A stretch of DNA of 64,000 nucleotides from assembly GCA_000828835.1 (NCBI GenBank), contig AP014633.1, positions 3,100,001-3,164,000 of the forward strand, written 5' to 3'. The DNA comes from Thioploca ingrica. GTDB lineage: Bacteria; Pseudomonadota; Gammaproteobacteria; Beggiatoales; Beggiatoaceae. Each line of letters starts with the position of its first letter. Position 1 is the stretch's first letter. A program made the translations under genes and the position numbers. The notes below the pieces were generated by a model. It was given only the letters and a program-made list of their open reading frames with translations. It was not told the DNA's origin and did no database searches. Of the stretch, positions 55,508 through 64,000 are shown piece by piece.

Positions 55508-55570
55508 AAATTAAGTATTATGACATCATGTAGTTCGTTTATAAACTTCATTCACTATAGTTTTGCTATA

Positions 55571-55879
55571 TAACCAGAGACAGACTTGGGCGTGATAACC
55601 GGTGAATCGAGCCTCCGTACCGGCTTGAACAAAGTGGGTCACTAAGCCATGAAAGTAACGGGTATGGTCAGGTGCAAATTGGACGATGAGAGTGAGCGGT
55701 TGACCCACAATATCATCGAAATTCAGCCGATTGGACTCGGAGAGCAGTTCGAGTTGAAAGTGGAATAAGCCAGAGAGTTGTTCTTCGCCTTGGAGATTTT
55801 TGAACAACAGTTGGTTTTCACCTAGGGGGCTGTGAACGGTGAAGAGTAAATTGTCTTGGGTGAATACGGGGGCATTCAT
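55571..55879 (-). pseudogene. vgrG: vgrG remnant, N-terminal part (before the insertions)
   Basis: From the ATG at 55879 (GGAGAGG upstream) the frame reads MNAPVFTQDNLLFTVHSPLG, LLFKNLQGEEQLSGLFHFQLELLS, DIVGQPLTLIVQF, RYFHGLVTHFVQAGTEARFTGYHAQVCLWLY: the N-terminal beta domain of VgrG. It is cut at TGG TTA TA by IS630-type element B. The promoter and ribosome site look intact, so a truncated peptide may still be made. Confidence 0.87.
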
Positions 55880-56097
55880 GAGTACCTCTCCTCTGCTGGG
55901 AGTTCCTGACAATGAATTTTCAGTTGCGATTCTACTTCGTAACCGAAAAAATTTTATCAGGATGGTGGGGAAGTTGTCACGTACTTTTTTTAACTCATCT
56001 GACACACGGCATTTTGAACAAGATTAAACAGATTATCAGGATGAATTGGATAAAGAGGGGTTCGGTCTGATAAGCCGGTAGTACCCAGCAGCAGTAG

Positions 56098-56147
56098 GTC
56101 GGCAATCCTTTGCCGACACCAACGGTTAGCTGGGCAGATACGCCCAG
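56098..56147. repeat. Two hairpins downstream of ppdK
   Basis: GTCGGCAA-TCCT-TTGCCGAC (56098-56117) and CTGGGC-AGATAC-GCCCAG (56130-56147). Both are perfect. They lie 14 bp past the ppdK stop, so one may stop transcription, but neither has a minus-strand T-run. The first resembles a dispersed palindromic repeat class (GTAGGTCGGCAATCC). Confidence 0.62.
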
Positions 56148-56160
56148 TTTAACCCGTCAT

Positions 56161-58935
56161 CTAATCGATGGTATATTTATCTTCAAGTAATTTAGCTTGT
56201 GCTGCTGCAAGACGCGCGACCGGGACTCGTGGCGCCGAACAAGATACATAATCTAAATCAATGTGGTGACAAAACCGAATCGAGCCAGGATGTCCACCCT
56301 GTTCACCGCAAATACCGACTTTAAGACCAGAACGCTTTTTACGTCCCCATTCGACGGTCATACTCATGAGTTGACCCACGCCTTTGACATCCAGTACTTC
56401 AAAGGGGTTGTCTTGTAAAATCCCGGTTTCATTGTAGAGAGGTAAGAACTTATTTTCGGCATCTTCACGGGAGAAAGAGAAAGTCGCTTGAGTCAAATCA
56501 TTGGTACCAAAGGAGAAGAATTCAGCAACTTCTGCTAAATGAGCCGATCTCATACAAGCACGGACTACTTCAATCATCGTCCCAAATTTGAAATGCAACT
56601 GCACACCATATTTCTTTTCTACTTCGGCTTTGATGGTATCCACTGAGGTTTTGACTCGCACTAATTCTTGTGCCGTGGTGACTTGCGGTATCATGATCTC
56701 CGGGTTAACTTCGACGTTTTCTTTGATACATTCAGCGGCGGCTTCCAGAACTCCCCGAATTTGCATGGCATAGATTTCCGGGTAAGTAATTCCTAAGCGA
56801 ACGCCACGGTGTCCTAGCATCGGGTTAATTTCATAAAGTTCACGGACTTTACGCAGCATGCGTTCTTTTTTAGCAATTACTTCACTTACAATTTCCTCGC
56901 CCCGTTCATCAAAGGGTGCGGCGGGTGCCGGCAAATCTTTGGGCTGCTGACCGCTGGAACGAATCGTACTTAACAACGTCGATACACCTTTAACCGTTCC
57001 TTGTAATTGACGTAAATTATTCAGTTCTTCTGTCAATTGTAGCTCGGTTGGCAAAAATTCATGCAGCGGTGGATCGAGTAACCGCACCGTCACCGGTCGT
57101 GGTGACATGACTTTAAAGACTTCTTTGAAATCACCCCGTTGAATCGGTAGTAATTTATCTAAAGCGGCTTGACGTTCTTCTGGCGAGTTGGCCAAAATCA
57201 TATCAACCACGATGGGGAGACGATCTACATCGTTGAACATCCGTTCGGTACGGCATAATCCGATGCCCATAGCACCATATTCGATTGCTCGCCTAGCCGC
57301 TGCGGGGGTATCTGCATTCGCCATCACTTGCAGTTGTGCGACAGCATCTGCCCAACCCAATAAAATCTTGAGTTCCTCAGAAAAAGTGGGCGGAATAGTT
57401 GGAATTTCACCGATAAACACATTACCGGTACTACCATCGATAGTGATAATATCGCCCTCATGTATGACGTGCTCAGCCACAATAGCTTGCCTTGCTCTGG
57501 TATCGACCGTAATTCCTTCAGCGCCAGCGACACACGCTTTACCCATGCCACGAGCAACCACCGCCGCATGTGAAGTTTTGCCACCGCGACTGGTCAGAAT
57601 ACCTTGAGAAGCAAAAAAGCCGTGAATATCTTCGGGTTTGGTTTCTTCACGGACTAAAATAACTTTTTCTCCAGCACGTCCCAACAATTCAGCACGATCC
57701 GCATCAAATACGCATTTACCACAAGCAGCGCCAGGTGAAGCCGGTAACCCTTGCGCTAACACGAGAGCAACGTGATTGGGATCGAGGCGGGGATGCAGCA
57801 GTTGTTCTAACTGGTCCGGATTAACCCGTAGTAAAGCTTGCTCTTTGCTGATCAAGCCTTCATTAACCATATCCACTGAGGTGCGTACCATCGCGGCCGC
57901 ATTCATCTTACCGTTACGGGTTTGTAAGCAGTATAATCGCCCTTTTTCAATAGTGTATTCGTAATCCTGGACTTCATGGTAATGGCCCTCGAGTTTATTG
58001 CGTAACTCGACCAACTGGCGATACAGTTCCGGCATTTCTTTTTCCATTTCCTGTACCGGTTTGGGAGTACGAATCCCGGCGACGACATCTTCACCTTGTG
58101 CATTAACTAGGTATTCACCATACATTTCATTTACCCCGGTACCTGGGTTTCGAGTAAAGCCCACGCCGGTAGCACAATCATTACCCATATTACCAAATAC
58201 CATCGCTACGATATTAACCGCTGTACCATTAGCCATCGCTGGAGTAATATTAAATTCCCGACGGTAATCAATGGCACGCTTGCCCATCCACGAGTTAAAT
58301 ACCGCTTTAATGGCAATTTCCAATTGCTCATAAACCGATTCAGGGAAAGGTTTACCGGTTTGTTCTTTAACCACTTGTAAAAAGAGTTCACTGATTTCTT
58401 TTAAATGAGCAGCGGTTAATTCCACATCGACTTTAACGCCCGCCCGTTTTTTGATCGCTTCAAAATGGGCATCAAAATGTTCATCAGCCACTCCCAATGC
58501 GACCTTACCAAACAATTGGATGAAGCGACGATAAGCATCATAACCAAAACGTTCATTTTGAGTTTGTTTGATAAGTCCGGGTAGAGTTTGACTATTCAGC
58601 CCTAAATTTAAAATAGTATCCATCATTCCGGGCATGGACATAGCGGAACCAGAGCGAACCGAAACGAGTAGCGGATTATTAGGATCGCCAAAGAGTTTGC
58701 CGGTTGCTTTTTCGATACCCTGCATATATTGTTTCACGTCGTCCATTAAGCCTTCTGGCAAAGTTCTTTTGGCATCAGCAAGATACGTTAAGCAGGTCGC
58801 GGTCGTAATCACAAAACCGGGCGGGACATTAAGACCAATTTGGGTCATTTCACATAAATTAGCACCTTTTCCACCTAATAAATGTTTGTTTTTTCCATCG
58901 CCTTCGTTAAACGAATAGACGTATTTTTCAGGCAT
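56161..58935 (-). CDS. ppdK: PpdK, pyruvate phosphate dikinase
   Basis: 924 residues, full length. N-terminal ATP-grasp domain (YVYSFNEGDGKNKHLLGGKGANLCEM, VSVRSGSAMSMPGMMDTILNLGLN), central phosphohistidine domain with GGKTSHAAVVARGMGKACV (catalytic His), and C-terminal PEP/pyruvate TIM barrel with GIGLCRTERMF, MLGHRGVRLGITYPEIY, FGTNDLTQ and VGICGEQGGHPGSI carrying the catalytic Cys. Converts pyruvate + ATP + Pi to PEP reversibly, for gluconeogenesis or PPi-linked glycolysis. AGGAG before the ATG. Single gene. Confidence 0.97.
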   Translation of the reverse strand: MPEKYVYSFNEGDGKNKHLLGGKGANLCEMTQIGLNVPPGFVITTATCLTYLADAKRTLPEGLMDDVKQYMQGIEKATGKLFGDPNNPLLVSVRSGSAMSMPGMMDTILNLGLNSQTLPGLIKQTQNERFGYDAYRRFIQLFGKVALGVADEHFDAHFEAIKKRAGVKVDVELTAAHLKEISELFLQVVKEQTGKPFPESVYEQLEIAIKAVFNSWMGKRAIDYRREFNITPAMANGTAVNIVAMVFGNMGNDCATGVGFTRNPGTGVNEMYGEYLVNAQGEDVVAGIRTPKPVQEMEKEMPELYRQLVELRNKLEGHYHEVQDYEYTIEKGRLYCLQTRNGKMNAAAMVRTSVDMVNEGLISKEQALLRVNPDQLEQLLHPRLDPNHVALVLAQGLPASPGAACGKCVFDADRAELLGRAGEKVILVREETKPEDIHGFFASQGILTSRGGKTSHAAVVARGMGKACVAGAEGITVDTRARQAIVAEHVIHEGDIITIDGSTGNVFIGEIPTIPPTFSEELKILLGWADAVAQLQVMANADTPAAARRAIEYGAMGIGLCRTERMFNDVDRLPIVVDMILANSPEERQAALDKLLPIQRGDFKEVFKVMSPRPVTVRLLDPPLHEFLPTELQLTEELNNLRQLQGTVKGVSTLLSTIRSSGQQPKDLPAPAAPFDERGEEIVSEVIAKKERMLRKVRELYEINPMLGHRGVRLGITYPEIYAMQIRGVLEAAAECIKENVEVNPEIMIPQVTTAQELVRVKTSVDTIKAEVEKKYGVQLHFKFGTMIEVVRACMRSAHLAEVAEFFSFGTNDLTQATFSFSREDAENKFLPLYNETGILQDNPFEVLDVKGVGQLMSMTVEWGRKKRSGLKVGICGEQGGHPGSIRFCHHIDLDYVSCSAPRVPVARLAAAQAKLLEDKYTID

Positions 58936-59285
58936 TATGTTCTCCTAGATCACATGGTTATCAACAAGATATCACTATTCAATTTTAATTCAATGAATGA
59001 TATAACTAAAAATTAATAATACTTGGTTTAGAGGGTGATTGAGTATCAATTTTGCTTGTACTACTCATTGCAATCCTTGAAATATGGGCTAAAGATAGCT
59101 TGGCTTATTTTACAATGAATGTAACCAGGAGTGTTAAAGATTATGCTCCATAACCGTTTAAATCTTCTTAAAGGTATTGAGTAATAATAAGATATATTCC
59201 AAATTATGACTAAACTTATCCTTAAATGCCAATAACCCTATGGATTGCTGTTGAAGTCAATCTATTTTCCGGAGTTGATATCATC
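58936..59285. other. AT-rich divergent spacer upstream of ppdK
   Basis: About 350 bp with the promoter of ppdK on one side and that of the DUF4388-like gene on the other. No coding frame, hairpin or recognised motif is convincing. Confidence 0.4.
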
Positions 59286-59867
59286 ATGAAAAAAAGTACT
59301 CCTTTGTTAAAATACCAGGAATTGATAGCCGAAGTACATCGCCTCTTTGCTGAAAAGCAAACCGGTACCATATTTATTACGACCAGTGATAATCATTTAG
59401 TTCGCTTGGTTTTAAATAAAGGAGAAATTGTTCACTTGGTTTATGATACGAATTACCGTAGTTATGATGCCATTCCATTGCTCAAAAAGATTCAAGCGGG
59501 TCGATTACAATTTGCGAGGGGAATTTTCGAAGCTGCCAATGAAATCCCTTTACCACCCACGAAGGAACTTCTTTATGTGTTAAGTGGAAAGGGGGAGGAG
59601 AAAAACTTACTCACTTATTCTCCTAAAAAAGTTGATTCTCCATTTGAGGAAGTAATTATCCAAATTAAGCGAGCATTATCCAATCATATTGGGCCGATTG
59701 CTGCACTGATTTGTGACGAATATATTGAAAAAACCGGTGGGATTAACAACTTCAATGCCATTGATGCCTTGATTGATGATGTTGCTAAAGAAATTGGTGA
59801 ACCGGATACTGAGCGGTTATTTAAAATCCAACTCAAAGATAAAATTGTTAAAAAAAATCTCATCTAG
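59286..59867 (+). CDS. DUF4388-like (PATAN-type) two-domain protein
   Basis: 193 residues from the ATG at 59286 with GGAG 13 bp upstream; an upstream in-frame ATG (59226) would add 20 hydrophobic residues. N-terminal half (about 8-90) follows the DUF4388/PATAN pattern: LIAEVHRLFAEKQTGTIFITTSDNHLVRLVLNKGEIVHLVY ... AIPLLKKIQAGRLQFARG. C-terminal half is helical: EEVIIQIKRALSNHIGPIAALICDEYIE ... ERLFKIQLKDKI, as in response-regulator-associated families that pair with PATAN domains. Likely a signalling or motility adaptor, as in cyanobacterial and myxobacterial relatives. Free-standing, cytoplasmic. Confidence 0.6.
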   Translation: MKKSTPLLKYQELIAEVHRLFAEKQTGTIFITTSDNHLVRLVLNKGEIVHLVYDTNYRSYDAIPLLKKIQAGRLQFARGIFEAANEIPLPPTKELLYVLSGKGEEKNLLTYSPKKVDSPFEEVIIQIKRALSNHIGPIAALICDEYIEKTGGINNFNAIDALIDDVAKEIGEPDTERLFKIQLKDKIVKKNLI

Positions 59868-60398
59868 TTTTACAGCATTCCTTGTAAAATCAAGATACCT
59901 ATTTTATCATTAATACAGTTAGGTATTATTCCAACGAGTGACTGGTTAGTGATAGTCCGGACTTGAACATAACTAGCTGGGTCATGCGATTGCTCGGTGT
60001 TATTAGAACTTATACCTTGATAACTAAAGTACTATAACCATTTTAATTTCCTCCTCTTTACTCAAAAAAAATACCGGTCGTGGCCAATCAAGCAATCTCC
60101 AACATTGGCATGAACTTCAGTAGGTAGTGAAGGTTTGTTGCTTTCTCTATGACCGGAAACATCATTATTGGCATTTTTCAGGTCTACTTTATTGATTATT
60201 AACACCTTCTCCAATTGGAATCGGGCGCATTACGGTTATTGCCTAACGCACCCGGTACAAAATCAATCCGTGATAACCAATGGCAAAGGTATTGTAATTA
60301 TTAAATCATTTTAAAATTGAATTCATATTAATGCCTAAATTCTATAAACCACCTAAAATTAATCAATATGGAAAAAACCCCATCTTAGAGAAATAATT
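59868..60398. other. 530 bp spacer before the exoprotein gene
   Basis: No coding frame is supported. It includes a decayed palindromic repeat at about 60222-60255 (GGGCGCATTACGG ... CCTAACGCACCC). The remaining sequence is AT-rich and should carry the exoprotein promoter. Confidence 0.4.
60222..60255. repeat. Decayed copy of the GTGCGTTA palindromic repeat
   Basis: GGCGCATTACGGTTATTGCCTAACGCACCC: arms GGCGCATTA and TAACGCACC pair with mismatches around a short loop. Same class as 51391-51466 but degraded. Confidence 0.55.
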
Positions 60399-63065
60399 AT
60401 GCTAAAAAAGCTTTATTTTATCGGTTGGTTAATGATATTAAGCAGCCAACCTCAAGCAGAAATCGTCACTGATGGCACATTAGGACAGCGTATTAATTTA
60501 CCAGCACCTCACTATCAAATCACTCAAGATTTAGGTAAAACGATAGGTACCAATTTGTTTCATAGTTTTGAACAATTCAATCTTTATCCAGACGAAACCG
60601 CCACTTTTTCCGGTTCAGCCGAGATAAAAAATGTTATCAGTCGTGTCACCGGCGGTAATACGTCCATTATTGATGGCACGTTACGCAATACGATTCCTGA
60701 TGCCAATACTTATTTGATTAATCCTTACGGTATCGTGTTTGGCCCTCATGCTAGATTAGACGTGCAAGGCGGTTTTCATGCCAGTACTGCCGATTACCTG
60801 CGGTTGCAGAACGGCGGAAAATTTAATGCACGTCAACCGGCTGACACGCTTTTAACCATAGCGCCGGTGGAAGCCTTTGGCTTTTTTACCGATTTACCTT
60901 CACCCTTGTTAGTGAACGGCAGTCAATTAGCGCTTCTCCCGCAACAAAATTTCTCCCTCATTGGTGGGAATCTTACTCTCACTCATGCTAACATCCAAGC
61001 GCCGCTAGGACAAATCACCTTGGCCAGCGTAACCCAACTCGGTGAGATTATTCCAACGGCTGATCAGTTGGTGAGGTCAGCTTTATCCGGTGACATTACG
61101 ATTACCGACCAATCACGGTTGGAAGTCAGTGGTGAAGGGGGTGGAAATATTGTTATCCGGGGAGGACAATTGCTGATTAAGAATAGCCAAATTGATGCAA
61201 AAACGTTGGGAAATCAAACCGGACATTTCATTGATATTCAAGCTGATCAGATTACCATTTTAGACGGTGCCGAGATCAGCACTGAGACGAGTGGTAGTGG
61301 TAACAGTGCCGATATTAATCTGCAAGCGAAACAAGCCGTTATCGTAACTGGCAAAAATAGTGAAGGTGCTAACAGCAAAATTTTAGCCAGTTCTCGTAGC
61401 GAAGCCGCTAATGGAGGAAAAGCCGGCAATATTTCCATCCAAGCGGGAGAGATTTTGTTGGCTGATGATGCTTACCTCTCTGTAACTACTTTTGGAGGTG
61501 GACAAGGAGGACACATTGTTTTAAAAGCGACCGGAGCAGTTACGTTGTTAGCTGATGGAAACAAACCGTTGACGGAAATAGAGGCCGGTACGTTAAGTCA
61601 ACAAGCTGGTGCTGGTAAAGGAGGGAGTGTGTTGATTGAGGCTAAAAATATCCTCTTAAAAGACGGTGCCATCATTGATATTGTTGCTCGTGGTAAAGGT
61701 GACGGTGGGCAGATGGTTCTACGTGCTAAGGAAAAAATCAGCTTAGTCGGTACGGGTGGTTCTTCCGCTAATTCTTCTAAGTTAAAGGCTTATGCAGAGG
61801 ATAACAGTAATGGTGGTAATGCCGGTAATGTTTTATTGGAAGCAAAAGAAATTTGGCTGGCTGATGGTGCTTATATTAATGCGAGTACTTTTGGTATCGG
61901 TCAAGCGGGTTCGATTACCTTGCGAGCGCCTGGGGGGATTATCTCACTAACCGGCTCAAAAGATGAAGGATGGGCTACTTGGGTTGGTTCTGGTTCTCAT
62001 GCCCGGGTTGAAGGAATTAAGACTGGCAAGGGTGGAAATGTGTTAGTGGAAGCCGGAGAATTGCAGCTCATTGGGGGAGCTAGCATTGGTAGCATTTCTG
62101 CAGCGGATAAAGAAAGACAAAGTAGTGAGGCTGGTAATATCACTATTCGCGTCACTGGGATAGTAAAATTATCCGGTGTCAATGCACATGGTGAAACGGA
62201 AGACGGTTTTGGTAGTGGTATTTATGTCCACACCCGCGGAGTAGAAGACAGTGCCGGCGACGGAGGAATGCTGGATTTAGAAGCGGGTAGTCTCATTATT
62301 GAGAACGGAGCCGTTATCTCCAGTAGCACTTCTGGAAATGCCAAAGGGGGAGATATTACCATTAAAGTCCGTGATGCTATTTTAATTAATGGTGACTCTT
62401 CAGCTATCAAACTCAATTCGCCTGGTGAAGTACAATTAACCTATAGAAAAGATTTCAACAAGACTGAACCGGACTACTCTATCAGTGGGATTTATGCTAA
62501 ATCTTCTGGTTCTACTGATAGATCGGGTGAAGCTGGGCAAATTTTCATCTCCACGCCGATTCTTAAACTCAGTAATGGTGGAATGGTGAACACTTCTACT
62601 CAAAATGCGGGCGGGGGTAACATCACCATGAAGATTCCGCATTTAACTTACCTGCAAGCCGGTGAAATCACGACCAGTGTACACGGTGGTAAAGGGAATG
62701 GGGGTAATGTGACTATCGAAACTCCGCGCTTTACCGTGTTAGACAACTCCAGTATTGTTGCCCAAGCGGATAAAGGTTATGGTGGCAATATTCGTATCGT
62801 CGCCGAACATTTTTTAAAGTCATATGAAAGCTTAATCAGTGCTTCCTCCAGACTCGGAATTGATGGTGAAGTGATAATTCCTTTCTCGGATAAAACCATT
62901 AATGGCAACTTGCTCACTTTATCCTCAAATTTCGAGGACAATAGTCATCAATTGATTCCATGCCAAGGCAGTTTAGATGCCAAGCGCAGTCGCTTTAAAG
63001 TAAACCTCATAGAAGGTGTACCTGACTCGCCAGAAGATTTCCAAAGCAGTCACTCTTTCTATTAG
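60399..63065 (+). CDS. Filamentous-haemagglutinin-type exoprotein (two-partner secretion TpsA)
   Basis: 888 residues. Signal peptide (cut near PQAEI), then the TPS/haemagglutination activity domain (about 20-250) with TDGTLGQRINLPAPHYQITQDLGKTIGTNLFHSFEQFNLYPDETATFSG, NVISRVTGGNTSIIDGTL and NTYLINPYGIVFGPHARLDVQGGFHASTADYLRL. The rest is right-handed beta-helix of about 20-residue turns with repeated GKGGxVLIEAxxIxLxDGAxI patterns. Ends with a short disulfide-less tail containing one Cys (LIPCQGSL). Its TpsB outer-membrane transporter is not within the window. Role: large secreted or surface adhesin. Confidence 0.9.
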   Translation: MLKKLYFIGWLMILSSQPQAEIVTDGTLGQRINLPAPHYQITQDLGKTIGTNLFHSFEQFNLYPDETATFSGSAEIKNVISRVTGGNTSIIDGTLRNTIPDANTYLINPYGIVFGPHARLDVQGGFHASTADYLRLQNGGKFNARQPADTLLTIAPVEAFGFFTDLPSPLLVNGSQLALLPQQNFSLIGGNLTLTHANIQAPLGQITLASVTQLGEIIPTADQLVRSALSGDITITDQSRLEVSGEGGGNIVIRGGQLLIKNSQIDAKTLGNQTGHFIDIQADQITILDGAEISTETSGSGNSADINLQAKQAVIVTGKNSEGANSKILASSRSEAANGGKAGNISIQAGEILLADDAYLSVTTFGGGQGGHIVLKATGAVTLLADGNKPLTEIEAGTLSQQAGAGKGGSVLIEAKNILLKDGAIIDIVARGKGDGGQMVLRAKEKISLVGTGGSSANSSKLKAYAEDNSNGGNAGNVLLEAKEIWLADGAYINASTFGIGQAGSITLRAPGGIISLTGSKDEGWATWVGSGSHARVEGIKTGKGGNVLVEAGELQLIGGASIGSISAADKERQSSEAGNITIRVTGIVKLSGVNAHGETEDGFGSGIYVHTRGVEDSAGDGGMLDLEAGSLIIENGAVISSSTSGNAKGGDITIKVRDAILINGDSSAIKLNSPGEVQLTYRKDFNKTEPDYSISGIYAKSSGSTDRSGEAGQIFISTPILKLSNGGMVNTSTQNAGGGNITMKIPHLTYLQAGEITTSVHGGKGNGGNVTIETPRFTVLDNSSIVAQADKGYGGNIRIVAEHFLKSYESLISASSRLGIDGEVIIPFSDKTINGNLLTLSSNFEDNSHQLIPCQGSLDAKRSRFKVNLIEGVPDSPEDFQSSHSFY

Positions 63066-63085
63066 AAAATAACTTAACTACCTAA

Positions 63086-63120
63086 AGCTCACCAACGGGT
63101 GAGAATTGTTTTCTTATTTT
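63086..63120 (+). terminator. Rho-independent terminator after the exoprotein gene
   Basis: CTCACC-AACG-GGTGAG (63088-63103), perfect 6 bp stem with a tetraloop, followed by AATTGTTTTCTTATTTT. It lies 20 bp past the stop at 63065. Confidence 0.82.
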
Positions 63121-63284
63121 GCCATGCTGTTCAACTGAAACTAGGCCACTTTTTCTTTTAGAAATGAATTTTTCAACTCAATTTCTTAACTGATTGACTA
63201 TCTTACTCATAAACTTAATCTCATTGGAGATAATCATCCTCTCATAAAATCTATCTGTCACTCTTATAAATAATCTTGTCTTGA

Positions 63285-63440
63285 ACGCAAGTTAGTATTA
63301 GCAGACATCCCGCATTTATCAAAAAAGCGAATAGAAAATATGGCTAAATAAAGTTTGTGTCATAATTATCGTTATATTTTAACCCTAACCTATATAATTC
63401 TAAAGCTAGCTCAAATCATCATATCTAACCTTCTGGAGTG
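63285..63440 (-). pseudogene. Decayed duplicate of the small-membrane-protein locus
   Basis: About 150 bp repeats the junction at 63670-63820. On the minus strand it first gives a broken C-terminus (STPEG, three stops, FELALELYRLGL) matching the end of the partial gene at 63747, then a broken start (MTQTLFSHIFYSL, stop) matching the 95-residue protein at 63450-63737. So a tandem duplication covered the end of one gene and the start of the next, and one copy has decayed. Confidence 0.75.
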
Positions 63441-63449
63441 GAAAATGAG

Positions 63450-63737
63450 TTAATCAAAATAAAATTTGATTGGAAAAATGGAAAATAAGACAACCGGAAT
63501 TAAGGCAACTACCCAAAAAGCTAAACTCCATAATAAATGTTTTTTAATAACAAATGCTATTATCCAGATAATAATAGTAACAATAGAATAACTTAAATAC
63601 CATAATGGCTCAAAGGAACTAAATCCTTTGCCCGCTGCTAATAGTGGCCAATAAACGATTATCATATTCAGTAAACATCCGGCATTTATCAAAAAAGCGA
63701 GTAGATAGAGAATATGGCTGAGTAAAGTTTTTGTCAT
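63450..63737 (-). CDS. Small integral membrane protein
   Basis: 95 residues with three hydrophobic helices (MTKTLLSHILYLLAFLINAGCLLNMIIVYWP, LWYLSYSIVTIIIWIIAFVI, SLAFWVVALIPVVLFSI). No family recognised. Its start is 9 bp after the stop of the next upstream gene, so cotranscribed. A decayed second copy of its first codons lies at 63300-63345. Confidence 0.6.
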   Translation of the reverse strand: MTKTLLSHILYLLAFLINAGCLLNMIIVYWPLLAAGKGFSSFEPLWYLSYSIVTIIIWIIAFVIKKHLLWSLAFWVVALIPVVLFSIFPIKFYFD

Positions 63738-63746
63738 AATTACCCT

Positions 63747-64000
63747 TTATCTTAACCCTAACCTATACAATTCTAAAGCTAACTCAAATCGTCGTCTTTC
63801 ACCTTCCGGTGTGGAGGGTGCATAATGAAAATGACCACTACCTTGAGCCATCTGGTTCCGAAGTTTAGGAACGCTAAGTGTTAATTCGATTCTGCTTATC
63901 CCCGCATAAATCGGATCACCATATTGAGTCAGATCTTTGACAATAACTTTTTTGATACGTGGATGATATCTTAGGATCTTAAGTAAATTAGCACTGATAG
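63747..64000 (-). CDS. Hypothetical protein, C-terminal part (5' end outside window)
   Basis: Continuous minus-strand frame of 84 codons to the window edge, ending in TPEGERRRFELALELYRLGLR and TAA at 63747-63749. Reads ISANLLKILRYHPRIKKVIV, KDLTQYGDPIYAGISRIELTLSVPKLRNQMAQGSGHFHYAP upstream. Not recognised. The reading frame and the conserved decayed copy at about 63375-63435 support that it codes. Confidence 0.55.
   Translation of the reverse strand, partial: ISANLLKILRYHPRIKKVIVKDLTQYGDPIYAGISRIELTLSVPKLRNQMAQGSGHFHYAPSTPEGERRRFELALELYRLGLR

Larger units (their letters stand above)
53714..55568 (-). mobile_element. IS630-type element B, inserted in vgrG and carrying element A
   Basis: Ends TAGCAAA (53714, plus strand) and its complement TTTTGCTA (to 55568) are flanked by TA dinucleotides (53712-53713 and 55569-55570), the TA target duplication of IS630/mariner elements. 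A second IS630 element (53723-54643) has inserted about 10 bp inside its left end. Without A, B would be about 930 bp. Its transposase is at 54660-55507. Confidence 0.78.

Noticed and set aside
57188..57607. A 139-codon plus-strand frame inside ppdK
   Set aside because: Antisense shadow of a highly conserved enzyme; no start signal or family.

Overview
This 64 kb window looks like the chromosome of a low-GC, Gram-negative gammaproteobacterium. The gene content (nifLA beside rnf, a complete sulfate ABC importer, a ygaVP-like sulfur-stress cluster, a two-partner-secretion exoprotein, CVNH and B-lectin proteins, many toxin-antitoxin relics and many short palindromic repeats) fits a filamentous or colonial sulfur oxidiser of the Beggiatoa/Thioploca/Thiomargarita type. 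That placement is an inference from gene families and base composition, not from a marker phylogeny.

Layout. 1-5.2 kb: the left edge of an rnf operon (rnfA, rnfB, partial rnfC, minus strand) diverges from nifL-nifA (plus strand). The 270 bp between them holds two NifA-type sites (TGT-N10-ACA) and a sigma-54 -24/-12 element facing each way. 5.2-12.2 kb: accessory region with palindromic repeats, a dead YoeB toxin, a secreted CVNH protein, a PIN toxin pair and two large exported proteins. 12.2-20.8 kb: rsmB, a DUF4390 protein, an NtrY/NtrX-like two-component pair whose regulator has a degenerate ATPase, and a hybrid histidine kinase. 20.8-30.5 kb: amidase-like protein, FKBP isomerase, an HTH/ATPase-like two-gene unit, higBA, parC, a frameshifted DUF29 gene, a Panacea-domain gene with a truncated partner, a B-lectin and a small XRE regulator.

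30.5-38.4 kb: minus-strand housekeeping block (gcvPB, accA, gpsA, secB) followed by rhodanese, DUF2892 and an ArsR regulator, then a large exported XAC2610-like protein. 38.6-42.5 kb: sulfate/thiosulfate importer (substrate-binding protein, cysT, cysW, cysA). 42.5-45.8 kb: an Rpn-type nuclease, a deoxyribosyltransferase-like/NUDIX fusion, and a 410 bp non-coding IS200/IS605-type element that appears to encode a highly structured RNA resembling omega/HEARO RNAs, with no nuclease gene. 46-50.1 kb: mutL, mltF, adk. 51.5-55.9 kb: a vgrG gene destroyed by three insertion sequences, one nested in another; virtual removal of the insertions restores the vgrG reading frame across the join. 56.2-58.9 kb: ppdK. 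59.2-64 kb: a DUF4388-like protein, a large filamentous-haemagglutinin-type exoprotein, and a tandemly duplicated small membrane locus.

The strongest second-look items are the orphan omega-RNA-like element (about 44966-45375), the divergent NifA/sigma-54 control region (1772-2048), the vgrG insertion graveyard, and the Panacea locus with truncated neighbours. No rRNA, tRNA or CRISPR array was recognised.
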